DNA of 38,830 nt from an uncultured Myxococcales bacterium (GCA_902826865.1 CADEGN010000043.1:1-38830); one strand, 5' to 3'; shown: positions 1 through 8,990, counted from the stretch's first letter. A program made the numbers and translations. The notes: a model not told the origin generated them from the letters alone.

Positions 1-92
1 ATCGGGAATTCACGATCCAAGCGCGACGTTCGATGGCGTGCTCCGTCGACTGCGGAGCAGCGTGGTCCCGCGCGATGCGGACCCGTCCCCGG

Positions 93-188
93 TCTCGAAG
101 TCGAGCACCGACGCCATGTCATCGTCCGACGCCGATGTTCTCGTTTTCGGGGAACAGGGTCGCGCTTTGCTCGGGTGGACTTGCCCGC
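93..188 (-). pseudogene. Decayed fragment of an FG-GAP repeat gene
   Basis: This stretch is a diverged copy of 2091-2185, an internal part of the intact FG-GAP gene at 1390-3150, in the same orientation. Shared blocks include TCGAGCACCGA, CCGATGTTCTC and GGGGAACAGGGTCGCGCTTTG. Read on the minus strand, the copy has an extra base after the AAGTCCACC block and another in the part matching codons for V-D-D-N-M-A-S, so the reading frame is broken at least twice. Similarity fades to the left of about 80 and stops abruptly near 190. It is best read as the remnant of a second FG-GAP gene or a partial duplication, separated from the intact copy by the lipoprotein gene at 283-1338. Confidence 0.75.
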
Positions 189-282
189 GAAGTCATGCGT
201 GTCCTCGGGCTGATCCCGACATAGGTGAGAACGCGCACGGGCGACGCATGCACCTACTTGGAGCGCGAGGCATCTGGTCGGC

Positions 283-1338
283 ATGCACAGACGAATCGCG
301 TCCCCATCGATCGCCTTCCGCGTCGCCATCGCTGCCACAGGCCCGTGGTTCACGGCATGCACCGTGGCGAACGTGCCCCAAGAAAGCGATTCGTCCGCCG
401 CCAGTACCAACGGCTCGGATGGGGCGGCGAACGACGATGACGGCGAGGCCACGCGCGGATCGGTCACCGACGGTGGCGATGCGGGCACCGCGGGCAATGG
501 GTCTGAGACCGGCCCAGGACCGAGCGGCACCTCCGATGGCTCGGAAAGCGCCGGCGCGGACGATGGCTCCGAAAGCGAGGGCGCATCTGGCGAGGGCGCG
601 GACGACACCTCGGGTAGCGAGGGTTCGGACTCCGGCGGCGTCTCGTCTGGCGGTCCAGGCGACCCCGCTTGCCGGGATGCGTTTTCCGGCGAGTGCGGCG
701 TGTGCCTCGCCGCGGCTTGTTGCGCTGAAGTCGACACCTGCGTCAGCGATGCCACCTGCTACGACTGTGCGACGGGAGCCGAAGATCAATGTGGTGACGT
801 GGCAGGACTCGACGAACTGTTCGAGTGCGCGACGGCGGAGTGCGCGGATCCCTGCGAGCTGAGCGGTTCAACCACTGGCATCGGCGAAACGGTCGCGCAA
901 TGCCAAGGAACGGTGGTATCCGCGGGTGAGATCGCCGGTGCAGAGCCGTCGTTCCAATCCGGATTCGCGGGCTCGCAGCAAGGTGCACTCAATATGTGGA
1001 TCTACACCCGCGCGTCGGTCGAGGAGGTCAATTTCACCGGCGATGACGGTGAGTGGCAGATCCGCGTCCTGTTGACGGCGGACCTCGGCGGGAACGAATA
1101 TGCAGCCACCGCCGTGGCGGCCACCTGGGATGCCGAGAGCGACGCGTGGTCAACGGTGGCCAGCGACGACGCGGCGGTGGTCGTGGTCGACGTCTTCGAG
1201 GGCGTGGACTACGAACCGGGCATGATGTGCAACGGTCACGTCGCCGGTCAGCTACAGGCGGTGTTCACCTTGCCGGAGCTGTTCCTGGCCAATTTTGACC
1301 TGCCGCTGCTCACCACGGAGTTCCCATCCGCCGTGTGA
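283..1338 (+). CDS. Cys-rich secreted lipoprotein with Ser/Gly/Asp/Glu stalk (hypothetical)
   Basis: The 351-aa product starts with a basic N-terminus, a modest hydrophobic stretch and a possible lipobox (FTAC, Cys about residue 26), suggesting an exported lipoprotein. Residues about 30-125 are low-complexity Ser/Gly/Asp/Glu/Thr, a stalk typical of surface lipoproteins in Nannocystaceae-like myxobacteria. Residues about 126-198 are Cys-rich (C..GVC..ACC.., then CYDC and CADPC), a pattern seen in many myxobacterial extracellular proteins and probably disulfide-bonded. The last 150 residues contain alternating beta-like segments and no motif I recognise. No clear Shine-Dalgarno sequence precedes the ATG, so the start is tentative. 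It lies between the FG-GAP fragment and the convergent FG-GAP gene. No enzymatic function can be assigned. Confidence 0.7.
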   Translation: MHRRIASPSIAFRVAIAATGPWFTACTVANVPQESDSSAASTNGSDGAANDDDGEATRGSVTDGGDAGTAGNGSETGPGPSGTSDGSESAGADDGSESEGASGEGADDTSGSEGSDSGGVSSGGPGDPACRDAFSGECGVCLAAACCAEVDTCVSDATCYDCATGAEDQCGDVAGLDELFECATAECADPCELSGSTTGIGETVAQCQGTVVSAGEIAGAEPSFQSGFAGSQQGALNMWIYTRASVEEVNFTGDDGEWQIRVLLTADLGGNEYAATAVAATWDAESDAWSTVASDDAAVVVVDVFEGVDYEPGMMCNGHVAGQLQAVFTLPELFLANFDLPLLTTEFPSAV

Positions 1339-1389
1339 GCGCCCACCTGTTGCGATCCATCCGGACCGCAACTCCGCACCCGGAATTCG

Positions 1390-3150
1390 TTACGCCCTCG
1401 CCCGCCGCCGCAGCGCGAGCACCATGACGCCCAACCCGAGCCACGACGCGCGCCAGTCATCGCCCGCCGAGCGGCAACCACACCCCGAATCGCTCGCGCC
1501 CTGCCCCTCGCCTTCGAGGTCGTCGAACTTGCCGGCCTCGAGCTCGACCGGTTCGCTGCAGGCCTCGTTACCCGCGGCATCGACCGCGCACACGGTGTAG
1601 GCAGTGGCGCCCTTTGGCGGCGCCTCGATCTCGGCGACGAAGAGAAACTCGCCCGACCACGCCATGGCGACCGGCGACGGCTTGCCCGCGGTCGTGATCC
1701 AGCGGAGCTCCACCGTGCGGAAGTCGTGCGGGCGAAGCGGACTCTTGTTGTCGTGGACGCGCGCGCGCACGCGCTGGGTTCCTCCCGCGCCTTTCGCCAG
1801 GCTGTCGACGGCGCGCACGATCGGCGGTGCACGATCGGCGGCGATCTCGTCGCCGAGGAACACGGCCTCGGGATCCGCGAGCTCGCCCTGGCTCTGCACG
1901 ACGTCGAGCTTGCCGTCGCCGTTGAGGTCCGCGGTCGCGATGCCCAGGGTGCCGGGCGTGCCGACGAGCCCGGTCTCGATGCCACGGTTGGTCGAGAGCA
2001 CGAAGCTGCCCGCGCCCGCGAGGTCGTTGACCGCGAGGCGGTCGTCCCCGTCGCCGAGCGCGGCAATCAGGAAGTCGGGATCCCCGTCGGAGTCGAAGTC
2101 GAGCACCGATGCCATGTTGTCGTCGACACCGATGTTCTCTTTCTTGGGGAACAGGGTCGCGCTTTGGTCGGTGAACTTGCCCGCGGCACCCACCACGAAG
2201 ATATGCTCGCGGAAGCTGTTCGGATCGGCCGCGTCCGCCTGCTCGCCGTCGTTGATCGTCACGACCGCGAGGCGCGACGTACTGTCGCCGGGCAACGTGA
2301 TGAACATCGGCTCGAAATCGTAGTTGTTGGTGAACTGGGGCAGCCCCCCGGCTTTCACATGGGTGAACCGGCCACCTTCGTTGCGCAGCAGGAAGCTCCC
2401 CGCGCACGTCTTGCACGCGACCAGCACGTCGAGATCGAAGTCGTCGTCGACGTCGACGAGATCGAGCTCCCACGACCACTTCACCTTCACAGCGGGCATC
2501 GCCGACTCGGTCGCGTCGGTGAATCGACCTGCTCCGTCGTTGATCCACAGCAAGGTGCGGCCGCCAGCAGCGGTGAAGGGATCGAGCAGCGCGCCATCAC
2601 CCGCGTCGAGCCCCCAATCCGACAGGACGAGATCGAGGTCGCCGTCGTCGTCGACATCCCCGACTTCGATGTCGCCCACGCTCGCGCGGATCTGCGGCAG
2701 CTGATCGGACGCGTCGCGAAATGTGCCGTCGCCATTGCCGAAAAGCATTCGACTCTGGGTGTGATAGGTGTGGCCGATCACGAGATCGAGCGCCCCGTCA
2801 CCGTCGAGGTCTGCGGCTTTGATCACCCGCGCGGCGCCGACGATGTCGCCGAGAACCTCGGCCGATCGATCTTCGAAACGCGGCACGCCGCCGGCACCCG
2901 GACCCTCGTTGAACCACACGCCGCACTGATCCGGCTCGCCGGGTTCGTTGTAGTTCCCGCCGTTCGCGAACAGGAGATCGATGTCGCCGTCGTCGTCCAG
3001 ATCGGCGAGCTCGACCTTGTTGGTCCAGCCCGCCGTCTTGGTACCAAGAGCCGTGGCCGTCACATCGCGCCATAGCGCGGCCGAGGCCGTGGACGGCGCT
3101 GCGCCTAAGATGACCGCGACGGGGAGCAGGCGGATCGCACGGCGGGTCAT
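1390..3150 (-). CDS. FG-GAP/VCBS repeat surface protein with MYXO-CTERM tail
   Basis: The 586-aa product has a signal peptide (MTRRAIRLLPVAVILG, cleavage probably after STASA). At least six calcium-binding-type FG-GAP loops follow, such as DLDDDGDIDLLFANGG, DLDGDGALDLVIG, DVDDDGDLDLVLSDWG, DFDSDGDPDFLIAA and DLNGDGKLDVV, implying an integrin-alpha-like beta-propeller. A possible Ig-like region (about 460-550) precedes the C-terminus. The end has SGCGCRSAG, a hydrophobic segment and RRRARA, which matches the MYXO-CTERM sorting signal, in which the cysteine is thought to be processed and anchored by a myxosortase. The protein is therefore predicted to sit on the outer surface. It is convergent with the lipoprotein at 283-1338. 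The ligand is unknown; adhesion or structural roles are inference. Confidence 0.88.
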   Translation of the reverse strand: MTRRAIRLLPVAVILGAAPSTASAALWRDVTATALGTKTAGWTNKVELADLDDDGDIDLLFANGGNYNEPGEPDQCGVWFNEGPGAGGVPRFEDRSAEVLGDIVGAARVIKAADLDGDGALDLVIGHTYHTQSRMLFGNGDGTFRDASDQLPQIRASVGDIEVGDVDDDGDLDLVLSDWGLDAGDGALLDPFTAAGGRTLLWINDGAGRFTDATESAMPAVKVKWSWELDLVDVDDDFDLDVLVACKTCAGSFLLRNEGGRFTHVKAGGLPQFTNNYDFEPMFITLPGDSTSRLAVVTINDGEQADAADPNSFREHIFVVGAAGKFTDQSATLFPKKENIGVDDNMASVLDFDSDGDPDFLIAALGDGDDRLAVNDLAGAGSFVLSTNRGIETGLVGTPGTLGIATADLNGDGKLDVVQSQGELADPEAVFLGDEIAADRAPPIVRAVDSLAKGAGGTQRVRARVHDNKSPLRPHDFRTVELRWITTAGKPSPVAMAWSGEFLFVAEIEAPPKGATAYTVCAVDAAGNEACSEPVELEAGKFDDLEGEGQGASDSGCGCRSAGDDWRASWLGLGVMVLALRRRARA

Positions 3151-3165
3151 TCAGGCCAAAAGTGC

Positions 3166-3177
3166 GCCCGGACGGGC
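3166..3177. repeat. Short palindrome upstream of the FG-GAP gene
   Basis: GCCCGGACGGGC is a perfect inverted repeat with 5-bp arms, 15 bp upstream of the FG-GAP start codon at 3150. It could be an operator half-site or a leader hairpin. Palindromes of this length are expected by chance in such GC-rich DNA, so the functional claim is weak. Confidence 0.25.
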
Positions 3178-3347
3178 GGCGGTTCGCGAAAATCTCCAGC
3201 GGCGCGTTCGCGCCGGGGAACGCGCGCTCGGGCCGGGGCCTGCGGTGGCGCTGCGGGCATGGGCGCGTCCCCACTGTCGCTCCGCCGCACCCGCGGCCGC
3301 GGCCGCTGGGGCGGTACCGCCGGCCGAGCTTCTCGTGGTCGCGCCCC

Positions 3348-4499
3348 TCAACCCGGAATGGTCACCGGCGCCCCGCCCTCGCAGCCCCACTGGAAGTTAT
3401 CGAGCAACACGACCGTATCGAGGATCGGATCCGAAAGGTCGAACACCGCAAACACCACGGTGATCTCGTCGCCAGGGTTCACGCCCGCGGTGCTGGTGAG
3501 CCACTTCGTTCCGGCATGCCCCTGCATCGCGGTGCCCTGCAACTGTGGCGCGACACATGGGGCCGGGCAATCAACCGGATTGGGCGCATCCTTATAGTCG
3601 AGAAAGCCGGCGTTGAGCGAGATCGGCTGCCCCATCTCGTCAAACGAAACATTGCCGGTCCAGCTCTCCGACTCGAGCCACGCGATGTACATGTCATTGA
3701 ACCCCGACTGGTAGTACTGGGGGTACTCTGTCGAGAACATCGCGAAGTCGTAGCTAAAGGCGAATGTCTCCGCCGGAACCTCGGCCGTGAACCGCATCTC
3801 GACATAGTCGAAGGCGCCCGAGCCCTGGTCCCATTGGCCTTGGATCGTGTTCGAGCAGTCGCCGGACCCAACCAACCCCGGATCCTCGGCGCAGTCAATG
3901 TCGGCCGACACCTTGCCGGTCTTGATCGGCATCGGCGGGTCTGCGCCATTGTCGATGAAACCGGCGATGTCGCTCGAGGCGAACAGGCCCCCGACGAGGA
4001 GGTTCGCTGCCACACCACTCGACATGATGAGGATCTTGTCGCCCTCGCGCGGCGGATATGGCGGCGGATCGTAGGTCCCGACGTTGCCTTCATGGACGTG
4101 GAACGCCTGCGGATCGCCGCTGACGGTGCCGTCGACATCGGGGCCACCGGGGCAGTTGAGCCCGATCGCGTGCCACGGATCATCATCCATGTGGTCGCAC
4201 TCATGGGGGGGCGGCGCCCCGCAGTGCACACCGTCCGCCAGGTCGGGGAAGTGACCGAAGTCGTATTTGACGGGCGGTACCGGAGGCTCGCCGCTGCTGC
4301 TCGACCCATCCGACGGCGCCGCGCCCTCCTCCGCTGCGCCGCCATCCGCCTCCGCGCCACTCGCCGGCCCGCTCGACGACGAATCTAGCCCGCCCGCCTC
4401 ACCGCCGGGGTCCTCCGCCTCGGCGTCCCCCTTTGCTCCGCACGCCGCGAGCATGAGGCTCGCGAGTACAAACGCTCGATCGCCCGATCCAAAAGCCAT
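3348..4499 (-). CDS. Lipoprotein resembling choice-of-anchor L domain proteins
   Basis: The reading frame stays open to 4751, but the ATG at 4499 is preferred. It has a strong Shine-Dalgarno (GGAGGGAGGG) a few bases upstream and opens a lipoprotein signal (LASLMLAAC, Cys about residue 18). The product is 383 aa. A Gly/Ser/Ala/Glu-rich stalk runs to about residue 75. The rest contains ILIMSSGVAANLLVGG followed by FSYDFAMFSTEYPQYY and FNDMYIAWLE. That order (a statement that something becomes visible or listed, then F.F.S.EY..Y....ND....) resembles the choice-of-anchor L domain of secreted bacterial proteins. Several paired cysteines (CAEDPG, DC, CPAPC, WGCEGG) suggest disulfides. It is divergent from pyk. 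Function unknown; a surface-exposed lipoprotein is the safe call. Confidence 0.8.
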   Translation of the reverse strand: MAFGSGDRAFVLASLMLAACGAKGDAEAEDPGGEAGGLDSSSSGPASGAEADGGAAEEGAAPSDGSSSSGEPPVPPVKYDFGHFPDLADGVHCGAPPPHECDHMDDDPWHAIGLNCPGGPDVDGTVSGDPQAFHVHEGNVGTYDPPPYPPREGDKILIMSSGVAANLLVGGLFASSDIAGFIDNGADPPMPIKTGKVSADIDCAEDPGLVGSGDCSNTIQGQWDQGSGAFDYVEMRFTAEVPAETFAFSYDFAMFSTEYPQYYQSGFNDMYIAWLESESWTGNVSFDEMGQPISLNAGFLDYKDAPNPVDCPAPCVAPQLQGTAMQGHAGTKWLTSTAGVNPGDEITVVFAVFDLSDPILDTVVLLDNFQWGCEGGAPVTIPG

Positions 4500-4518
4500 G
4501 TTGCCCTCCCTCCGCCCC

Positions 4519-4547
4519 GCGTTACCAGGACATCCCGCGAAGCTCAA
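4519..4547 (-). promoter_or_regulatory. Candidate sigma-70-type promoter for the choice-of-anchor lipoprotein
   Basis: On the minus strand TTGAGC (4547-4542) is separated by 17 bp from TAACGC (4524-4519). Transcription would begin about 12-13 bases upstream of the start codon at 4499, and the strong Shine-Dalgarno would fall within or at the edge of that short leader. The geometry matches other candidate promoters in this window. Confidence 0.4.
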
Positions 4548-4694
4548 TGGTGCGATCACAACCGCGCCATCGCCGGCCGTGCCAGAAACCACCGCGCAAT
4601 CACACGACGCTTGGACCTTGCGGATGGTGTGAGTTGGACCACCGGACGTCCAGCAAGTAGCGCTCGGTCGAGCTTCTGATCCAAACGCTTTCTC

Positions 4695-4708
4695 CGCTCG
4701 GACGAGCG
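4695..4708. repeat. Palindrome in the pyk upstream region
   Basis: CGCTCGGACGAGCG is a perfect inverted repeat with 6-bp arms, 43 bp upstream of the pyk start codon, in the divergent gap between pyk and the lipoprotein gene. An outer pair AACGCT/AGCGTT overlaps it. It may be a regulator site for pyk; this is inference from position only. Confidence 0.3.
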
Positions 4709-4750
4709 TTCTGTCGCGTTTCTCGAACGAATGCGCCATGCTCTCGCCCA

Positions 4751-6217
4751 ATGCGCTTCGCGCCGGCCCCCCCTTATCGTCGATGCAAGATCCTCTGCAC
4801 GCTCGGCCCGGCCAGCTCGTCCCCGGAGGTCATCGGCGCCCTGATCGACGCCGGTATGAACGCAGCGCGCCTGAACCTGTCGCATGGCGCCCACGAAATC
4901 CACACCAAGACGTATCGAGCGATTCGCCAGGAGGCGAGCCGCCGAAACGTGGCGGTCGCGATCCTCGCGGACCTGCAGGGGCCAAAGCTCAGGGTCGGGA
5001 AGATCCCGGGCGATGGGTTTGAGCTAAAGGCGGGGGACAAGCTCCTCATCAGCACGAACGTCAACGATGTGGTCGAGTTCGACGGACAAGTCGCACGCGT
5101 GACGACGACGTTCGCACAACTCACGTCAGAGGTTCACGCCGGGGACCGCATCCTGCTCGACGACGGCAACATCGAGCTCACCGCCAACGGTGCCGATGGC
5201 CACGTACTGGCGACGACGGTGGTCCAAGGCGGTGTGCTGTCCTCCAACAAGGGAATCAACCTCCCGGGCGTCGAACTGGCGGTCCCGGCACTGACCGACA
5301 AGGACAAGGCCGACCTCAAGTTCGCGCTCGAACTCGGTGTCGACGCGGTCGCGCTTTCCTTCGTGCGCCGTCCCGAGGATCTCGAAGAAGCGCGCGTGAT
5401 CATGCGCGAGTGTGGCCGCGTTCGCCCGCTCATCGCGAAGATCGAAAAACCGCAGGCGATCGAGAACCTCGAAGCGATCATCCTCTCGGCCGAGGGGATC
5501 ATGATCGCACGCGGCGACCTGGGCGTGGAGATGGGGCCCGAGGCGGTGCCGATCATCCAAAAGCGCGCGATCGATGCGGCCAACCGTCACGGCAAGCTAG
5601 TGATCACGGCGACGCAGATGCTCGAGTCGATGATTCGAAAGCCGCGCCCCACCCGCGCCGAGGCTTCGGATGTCGCCAACGCGGTCCTCGACGGCAGCGA
5701 CACGGTCATGCTTTCGGGTGAAACGGCGACCGGTCTGCACCCGGTGCTCGTGGTCCGCACCATGGACAAGATCATCCGCTCGACCGAGGGAGCACCGCGT
5801 GCTTGGCTGCAAAAACGCACGGACCTCGAACTCGGTCACACCACCAATGCGATCGCGTTTGCCGCCGTCAACGCGTCGGAGGCCTGGCCCGACACCAAGG
5901 GAATCATCACCTACACCGTCTCGGGCGGCGTCGCGCGACTGGTCAGCGAGTACCGTCCGCGCGCGCCGATCTTTGCGTTTACGCCCAACCCAGACACGTA
6001 TCAAACCCTCGCACTGTACTGGGGTGTGATCCCGGTGTTGTTCTCACCATCCTCGGAGGACGGCGAGTCGATCTTCATCGACATGGACAACGCGGTGCTG
6101 AGCCGCGGGTTCTTTGAGGCCGGGGATCGGGTCGTGGTCACCGTGGCCCATCCGATCAAGCGACGGACGAGTGTCAACGTGCTGCGGCTGCACCAAGTCG
6201 GCGAATTGTTGTCCTAA
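4751..6217 (+). CDS. pyk: Pyruvate kinase
   Basis: The 488-aa product matches pyruvate kinase over its whole length, the last step of glycolysis (phosphoenolpyruvate + ADP to pyruvate + ATP) in the cytoplasm. The N-terminus has CTLGPAS and the substrate-site segment AARLNLSHG. The B domain runs about 75-175. The central barrel has the catalytic lysine region AKIEKPQAIENL, the metal-binding MIARGDLGVE and the hallmark ITATQMLESMI followed by PTRAEASDVANAVLDG and MLSGETATG. The last 130 residues form the regulatory C domain. Length is normal for a bacterial single-chain enzyme. No good Shine-Dalgarno is visible before the ATG. The gene stands alone, divergent from the upstream lipoprotein and followed by tRNA-Leu. 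Confidence 0.97.
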   Translation: MRFAPAPPYRRCKILCTLGPASSSPEVIGALIDAGMNAARLNLSHGAHEIHTKTYRAIRQEASRRNVAVAILADLQGPKLRVGKIPGDGFELKAGDKLLISTNVNDVVEFDGQVARVTTTFAQLTSEVHAGDRILLDDGNIELTANGADGHVLATTVVQGGVLSSNKGINLPGVELAVPALTDKDKADLKFALELGVDAVALSFVRRPEDLEEARVIMRECGRVRPLIAKIEKPQAIENLEAIILSAEGIMIARGDLGVEMGPEAVPIIQKRAIDAANRHGKLVITATQMLESMIRKPRPTRAEASDVANAVLDGSDTVMLSGETATGLHPVLVVRTMDKIIRSTEGAPRAWLQKRTDLELGHTTNAIAFAAVNASEAWPDTKGIITYTVSGGVARLVSEYRPRAPIFAFTPNPDTYQTLALYWGVIPVLFSPSSEDGESIFIDMDNAVLSRGFFEAGDRVVVTVAHPIKRRTSVNVLRLHQVGELLS

Positions 6218-6287
6218 GAAACGCCCCCGACCCGCCTCTCGGGCCCCCCGCGTGGGAAAACGAGCAACGTCGACCCCGCGTTCCCCC

Positions 6288-6316
6288 TTGTCGTTGGCGC
6301 CCGGCCGTGCTACCTC
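6288..6316 (+). promoter_or_regulatory. Candidate promoter for tRNA-Leu
   Basis: TTGTCG (6288-6293), a 17-bp spacer and TACCTC (6311-6316) lie just upstream of the tRNA. The predicted transcription start is about 6323, six bases before the mature 5' end. The -10 is weak, but the element fits the TTGnnn/TA(G/C)nnn pattern seen elsewhere in the window. Confidence 0.35.
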
Positions 6317-6328
6317 CACGGCCCACCC

Positions 6329-6427
<99 letters not shown>

Positions 6428-6432
<5 letters not shown>

Positions 6433-6474
6433 TAGATCGGCCCGCCGGCCCGCGAGTTCGTAGATCGGCCCGCC
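6428..6474. repeat. Two-copy 28-bp tandem repeat downstream of tRNA-Leu
   Basis: The 19-bp string GTTCGTAGATCGGCCCGCC occurs at 6428-6446 and again at 6456-6474, a period of 28 bp. It lies between the tRNA and the CPBP protease gene. The element has no open reading frame I would support. It could be a duplicated trailer or a regulator-binding array. Confidence 0.7.
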
Positions 6475-6582
6475 TTCGATCGTGCCGTTGGTCCGGTTTC
6501 GCCCGGCGACGATGGTACTTTTCCCCCGCGCCGGCGCCGGTACAGGGGTTTTCCCGGGCGTGGGATATCCTCTAGCCTGCCG

Positions 6583-7203
6583 GTGGGCACCCGCGTCCCG
6601 AGCACGCCAAACGGAGCGCCTGCCCGCGCCCGCACGGTCGCGACGTTCTACGGCGCGGTCGGAATCGTCGGCTTTTTCTGGCACGCCACGACGCAGAACA
6701 CCAACGATGTCTGGCGCCTCGACCCCGATCAGGGCTGGCCGCTGCTGCTCGGGACGCCACTCGTTGGCGCAGCGCTCGGGGTGCTCGTCGTCCAGATCTT
6801 CCGGGCGCTCGAGGGGCGCATGCGCTGGTTGCCGGAGCTCCACGCCGAGTTTCGCGCGATCTTCGGCCGTCCCCGCATGACGGAGCTCCTCCTCTTGGCT
6901 GCGACCAGTTCGCTGGCCGAGGAAATCCTGTTTCGCGGGGCCATGCTCGACGTGTGGGGACTGTGGCCGAGCAGCGTCGTTTTCGCCCTGCTGCACATCC
7001 CGCCGCGGCGCGATCTTTGGCCCTGGACGGCCTCGTCCCTGCTGCTCGGTGTCGGGTTCGGCGAGCTGACCTTGGCCACCGGAAATCTGGGCGCGGCGGT
7101 GGCCGCCCACTTCGTCATCAACCTGTTGAACCTGCGCTACATCACGCGCAACGCCCCGCGGCCCCCCCTGCGCGGGCCGGTGCGCCCGGCTGCTGCTGGG
7201 TAG
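6583..7203 (+). CDS. CPBP family intramembrane metalloprotease
   Basis: The 206-aa product (GTG start) is a polytopic inner-membrane protein with the CPBP (CAAX protease/bacteriocin-processing, Rce1-like) motifs. EEILFRG carries the paired glutamates plus arginine (about residue 110), then FALLH (about 133), then AAHFVINLLN near the C-terminus. These supply the Glu/His/His/Asn active site of glutamate-type intramembrane proteases. About five transmembrane segments are visible. It is shorter than some relatives, with a compact N-terminus. The substrate is unknown; relatives process prenylated proteins, bacteriocins or anti-sigma factors. The start is uncertain, because TAGCCT (6573-6578), a possible -10 element, lies only 4 bp upstream of the GTG. 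That would make the message leaderless or place the real start further in. Confidence 0.88.
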   Translation: MGTRVPSTPNGAPARARTVATFYGAVGIVGFFWHATTQNTNDVWRLDPDQGWPLLLGTPLVGAALGVLVVQIFRALEGRMRWLPELHAEFRAIFGRPRMTELLLLAATSSLAEEILFRGAMLDVWGLWPSSVVFALLHIPPRRDLWPWTASSLLLGVGFGELTLATGNLGAAVAAHFVINLLNLRYITRNAPRPPLRGPVRPAAAG

Positions 7204-7301
7204 TCCTCGGGCACCTACGCAGCCCCTGGGCCGGCCGGGCGCCCGCCCCGAGAAATCCCCGAAAACTTGGGGGCGTGCGCCGCCCAGCCCACAGTCGCCG
7301 C

Positions 7302-8990
7302 ATGCCGCCCCACCCCGCGACGCGGAGTCTCTCGCGACGCGTTCTATTGCGCGCCGCCGCCGGGGCAACCGGCCTGATCGCGTGCTCATCGCTGCTGTGG
7401 CCCACTCGCGCGCAGGGCTCCGACCTGAGCCTCGCGGATCGCATCAAGCTCCTCTACAGCAATCAGTTCCACTTCAACGATCGCGGACAACCGCAGATCA
7501 CCGTCGGGCTGGTCTCCGGTGTCGAGGAGGTCACCCTGTCGGCACCCGGTGGCCTCGTCGTAATGCCGTCGGGGATCGGCGGCACCACCATCGACGGTGG
7601 CATGCGCTTCACCATCCGATTGCAACGCGCACGCCCGGCGCGTCAGCAATTCGCCGTGGTACTTGAGGAGCTCGCCGGTTCAAACAACGGCGCCATCGAC
7701 CGAGCGATCGCGAGGTGGAAAAGCAAGGGCTTCGATCCGACCGATCATGAGGTTGGAACCGTGTTCGGAGTGTCGGGCCACGTGCTCGACAACCGGCGGG
7801 TCCTCGTCGTCGGCGAGCGATTCACCAGCGAAGAAGAGGCGCGCCGGCGGGCCGAGGCCCTGCGCCAGCGCCATGGTGCAGTCGCGAAGTTGCACCCCAT
7901 CGTCGCCGAACGCGCGAGCGGGTCGCTCGTGGCCGAGGACGACGCACGCGGGCTGCGGGTCGCCGCGGAGGGCGTGCTGTGGTTTGCGGCGAAAGACGGT
8001 GGGCCGATCACCTTGCACCAGGTTCCCGTCGACAACAACGCCGCGCCGCGCACGGAGGCCCGCGAGTACCGTGGGAGCGTCTATGTGGCGATCGATCGCC
8101 ACGGCAAACTCGCCGTCGCCAACCTCGTCAGCGAGAGCGACCTGTTGTGCGGCCTGGTCCCCGCCGAGATCTTCGCCAGCTCTCCGGCGGCGGCACTGCG
8201 CGCCCAGGCCGTGGCGGCCCGCGGACAGATGCTCGCGAAGGTCGGGTCGCGCCACCTCGATGATCCCTTCTTGTTGTGCGCCGAACAGCACTGTCAGGTG
8301 TACGCCGGGAGGATCCGCGAGCACGAGCGCACGAACGCGGCGGTGCGGTTCACCGCCGGCCACGTCGCCATGCGTCCCGGACAAACCCAGCTTGTCGACA
8401 CGGTCTACTCGGCCAACTGCGGCGGCCACAGCGAGGACAACGATGTCGTTTGGCCCAGCGAGCCGGATCCGCAGTTGCGTGGGCAACCCGACCCACTGCT
8501 CGCAAAGGCGTTCGCGGCGGGTATCACCGCAGCCAACCTCGAAGCCTGGCTGCGATCGACGCCCAAGGCGTATTCCCTGCCGCCTCCCGAGATCTCCAAG
8601 CACGCCTACCGCTGGCGCGAGGTGCTCGATCCCAACAAGCTTGCCGGCAACCCCGGGATCCCCGAGGAGCTCGGCCGCGTCGACGCCCTCGAGGTCTCCG
8701 AACGCGGTCGGAGCGGGCGAGCTACCCGCCTCCGCGTGACAGGCAAAGGCGGGGTGATCGACATCGTTGGCGAGCTACGCATTCGCAAAGCGCTCGGTGG
8801 GCTGCGGAGCTCGATGTTCCTCGTTGCGCCGGACAAAGACGGCGATCACTTCGTCGTGCACGGTGGAGGTCACGGGCACGGAGTCGGTCTGTGCCAACAC
8901 GGCGCGATGGGGATGGCGGAGGCGGGCAAGAGCTACGAGCAGATCCTCGCCCACTACTACCGCGGGGCGAAGATCGTCGCGCTCTGGTGA
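7302..8990 (+). CDS. SpoIID/LytB domain protein (putative peptidoglycan lytic transglycosylase)
   Basis: The frame is open further upstream, but the ATG at 7302 starts a twin-arginine-like export signal (SRRVLLRAAAGATG), giving a 562-aa extracytoplasmic protein. Residues about 250-562 match the SpoIID/LytB domain. They contain LLCGLVPAEIFASSP with the candidate catalytic glutamate at about 289, then AALRAQAVAARGQ, then DTVYSANCGGHSED, and finally GHGHGVGLCQHGAMGMAE near the end. SpoIID in Bacillus is a lytic transglycosylase acting on denuded glycan strands. In a Gram-negative bacterium a peptidoglycan-remodelling role is inferred. The N-terminal 240 residues have a repeat-like beta pattern, perhaps SPOR-like (GHVLDNRRVLVVGERF.SEEEARRRAEALR). 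A possible promoter (TTGGGG, 17 bp, CACAGT) ends 6 bp before the ATG. Confidence 0.9.
   Translation: MPPHPATRSLSRRVLLRAAAGATGLIACSSLLWPTRAQGSDLSLADRIKLLYSNQFHFNDRGQPQITVGLVSGVEEVTLSAPGGLVVMPSGIGGTTIDGGMRFTIRLQRARPARQQFAVVLEELAGSNNGAIDRAIARWKSKGFDPTDHEVGTVFGVSGHVLDNRRVLVVGERFTSEEEARRRAEALRQRHGAVAKLHPIVAERASGSLVAEDDARGLRVAAEGVLWFAAKDGGPITLHQVPVDNNAAPRTEAREYRGSVYVAIDRHGKLAVANLVSESDLLCGLVPAEIFASSPAAALRAQAVAARGQMLAKVGSRHLDDPFLLCAEQHCQVYAGRIREHERTNAAVRFTAGHVAMRPGQTQLVDTVYSANCGGHSEDNDVVWPSEPDPQLRGQPDPLLAKAFAAGITAANLEAWLRSTPKAYSLPPPEISKHAYRWREVLDPNKLAGNPGIPEELGRVDALEVSERGRSGRATRLRVTGKGGVIDIVGELRIRKALGGLRSSMFLVAPDKDGDHFVVHGGGHGHGVGLCQHGAMGMAEAGKSYEQILAHYYRGAKIVALW

Noticed and set aside
38..862. 274-codon plus-strand frame overlapping the lipoprotein gene
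   Set aside because: It is rich in Arg/Pro/Ala as out-of-frame GC-rich DNA usually is, and covers the FG-GAP remnant in a meaningless frame.
1726..4388. Plus-strand frames (1726-3075 and 3162-4388) opposite the FG-GAP and anchor-domain genes
   Set aside because: Their compositions are mirror images of the real genes and they lack signals, motifs and Shine-Dalgarno sequences.
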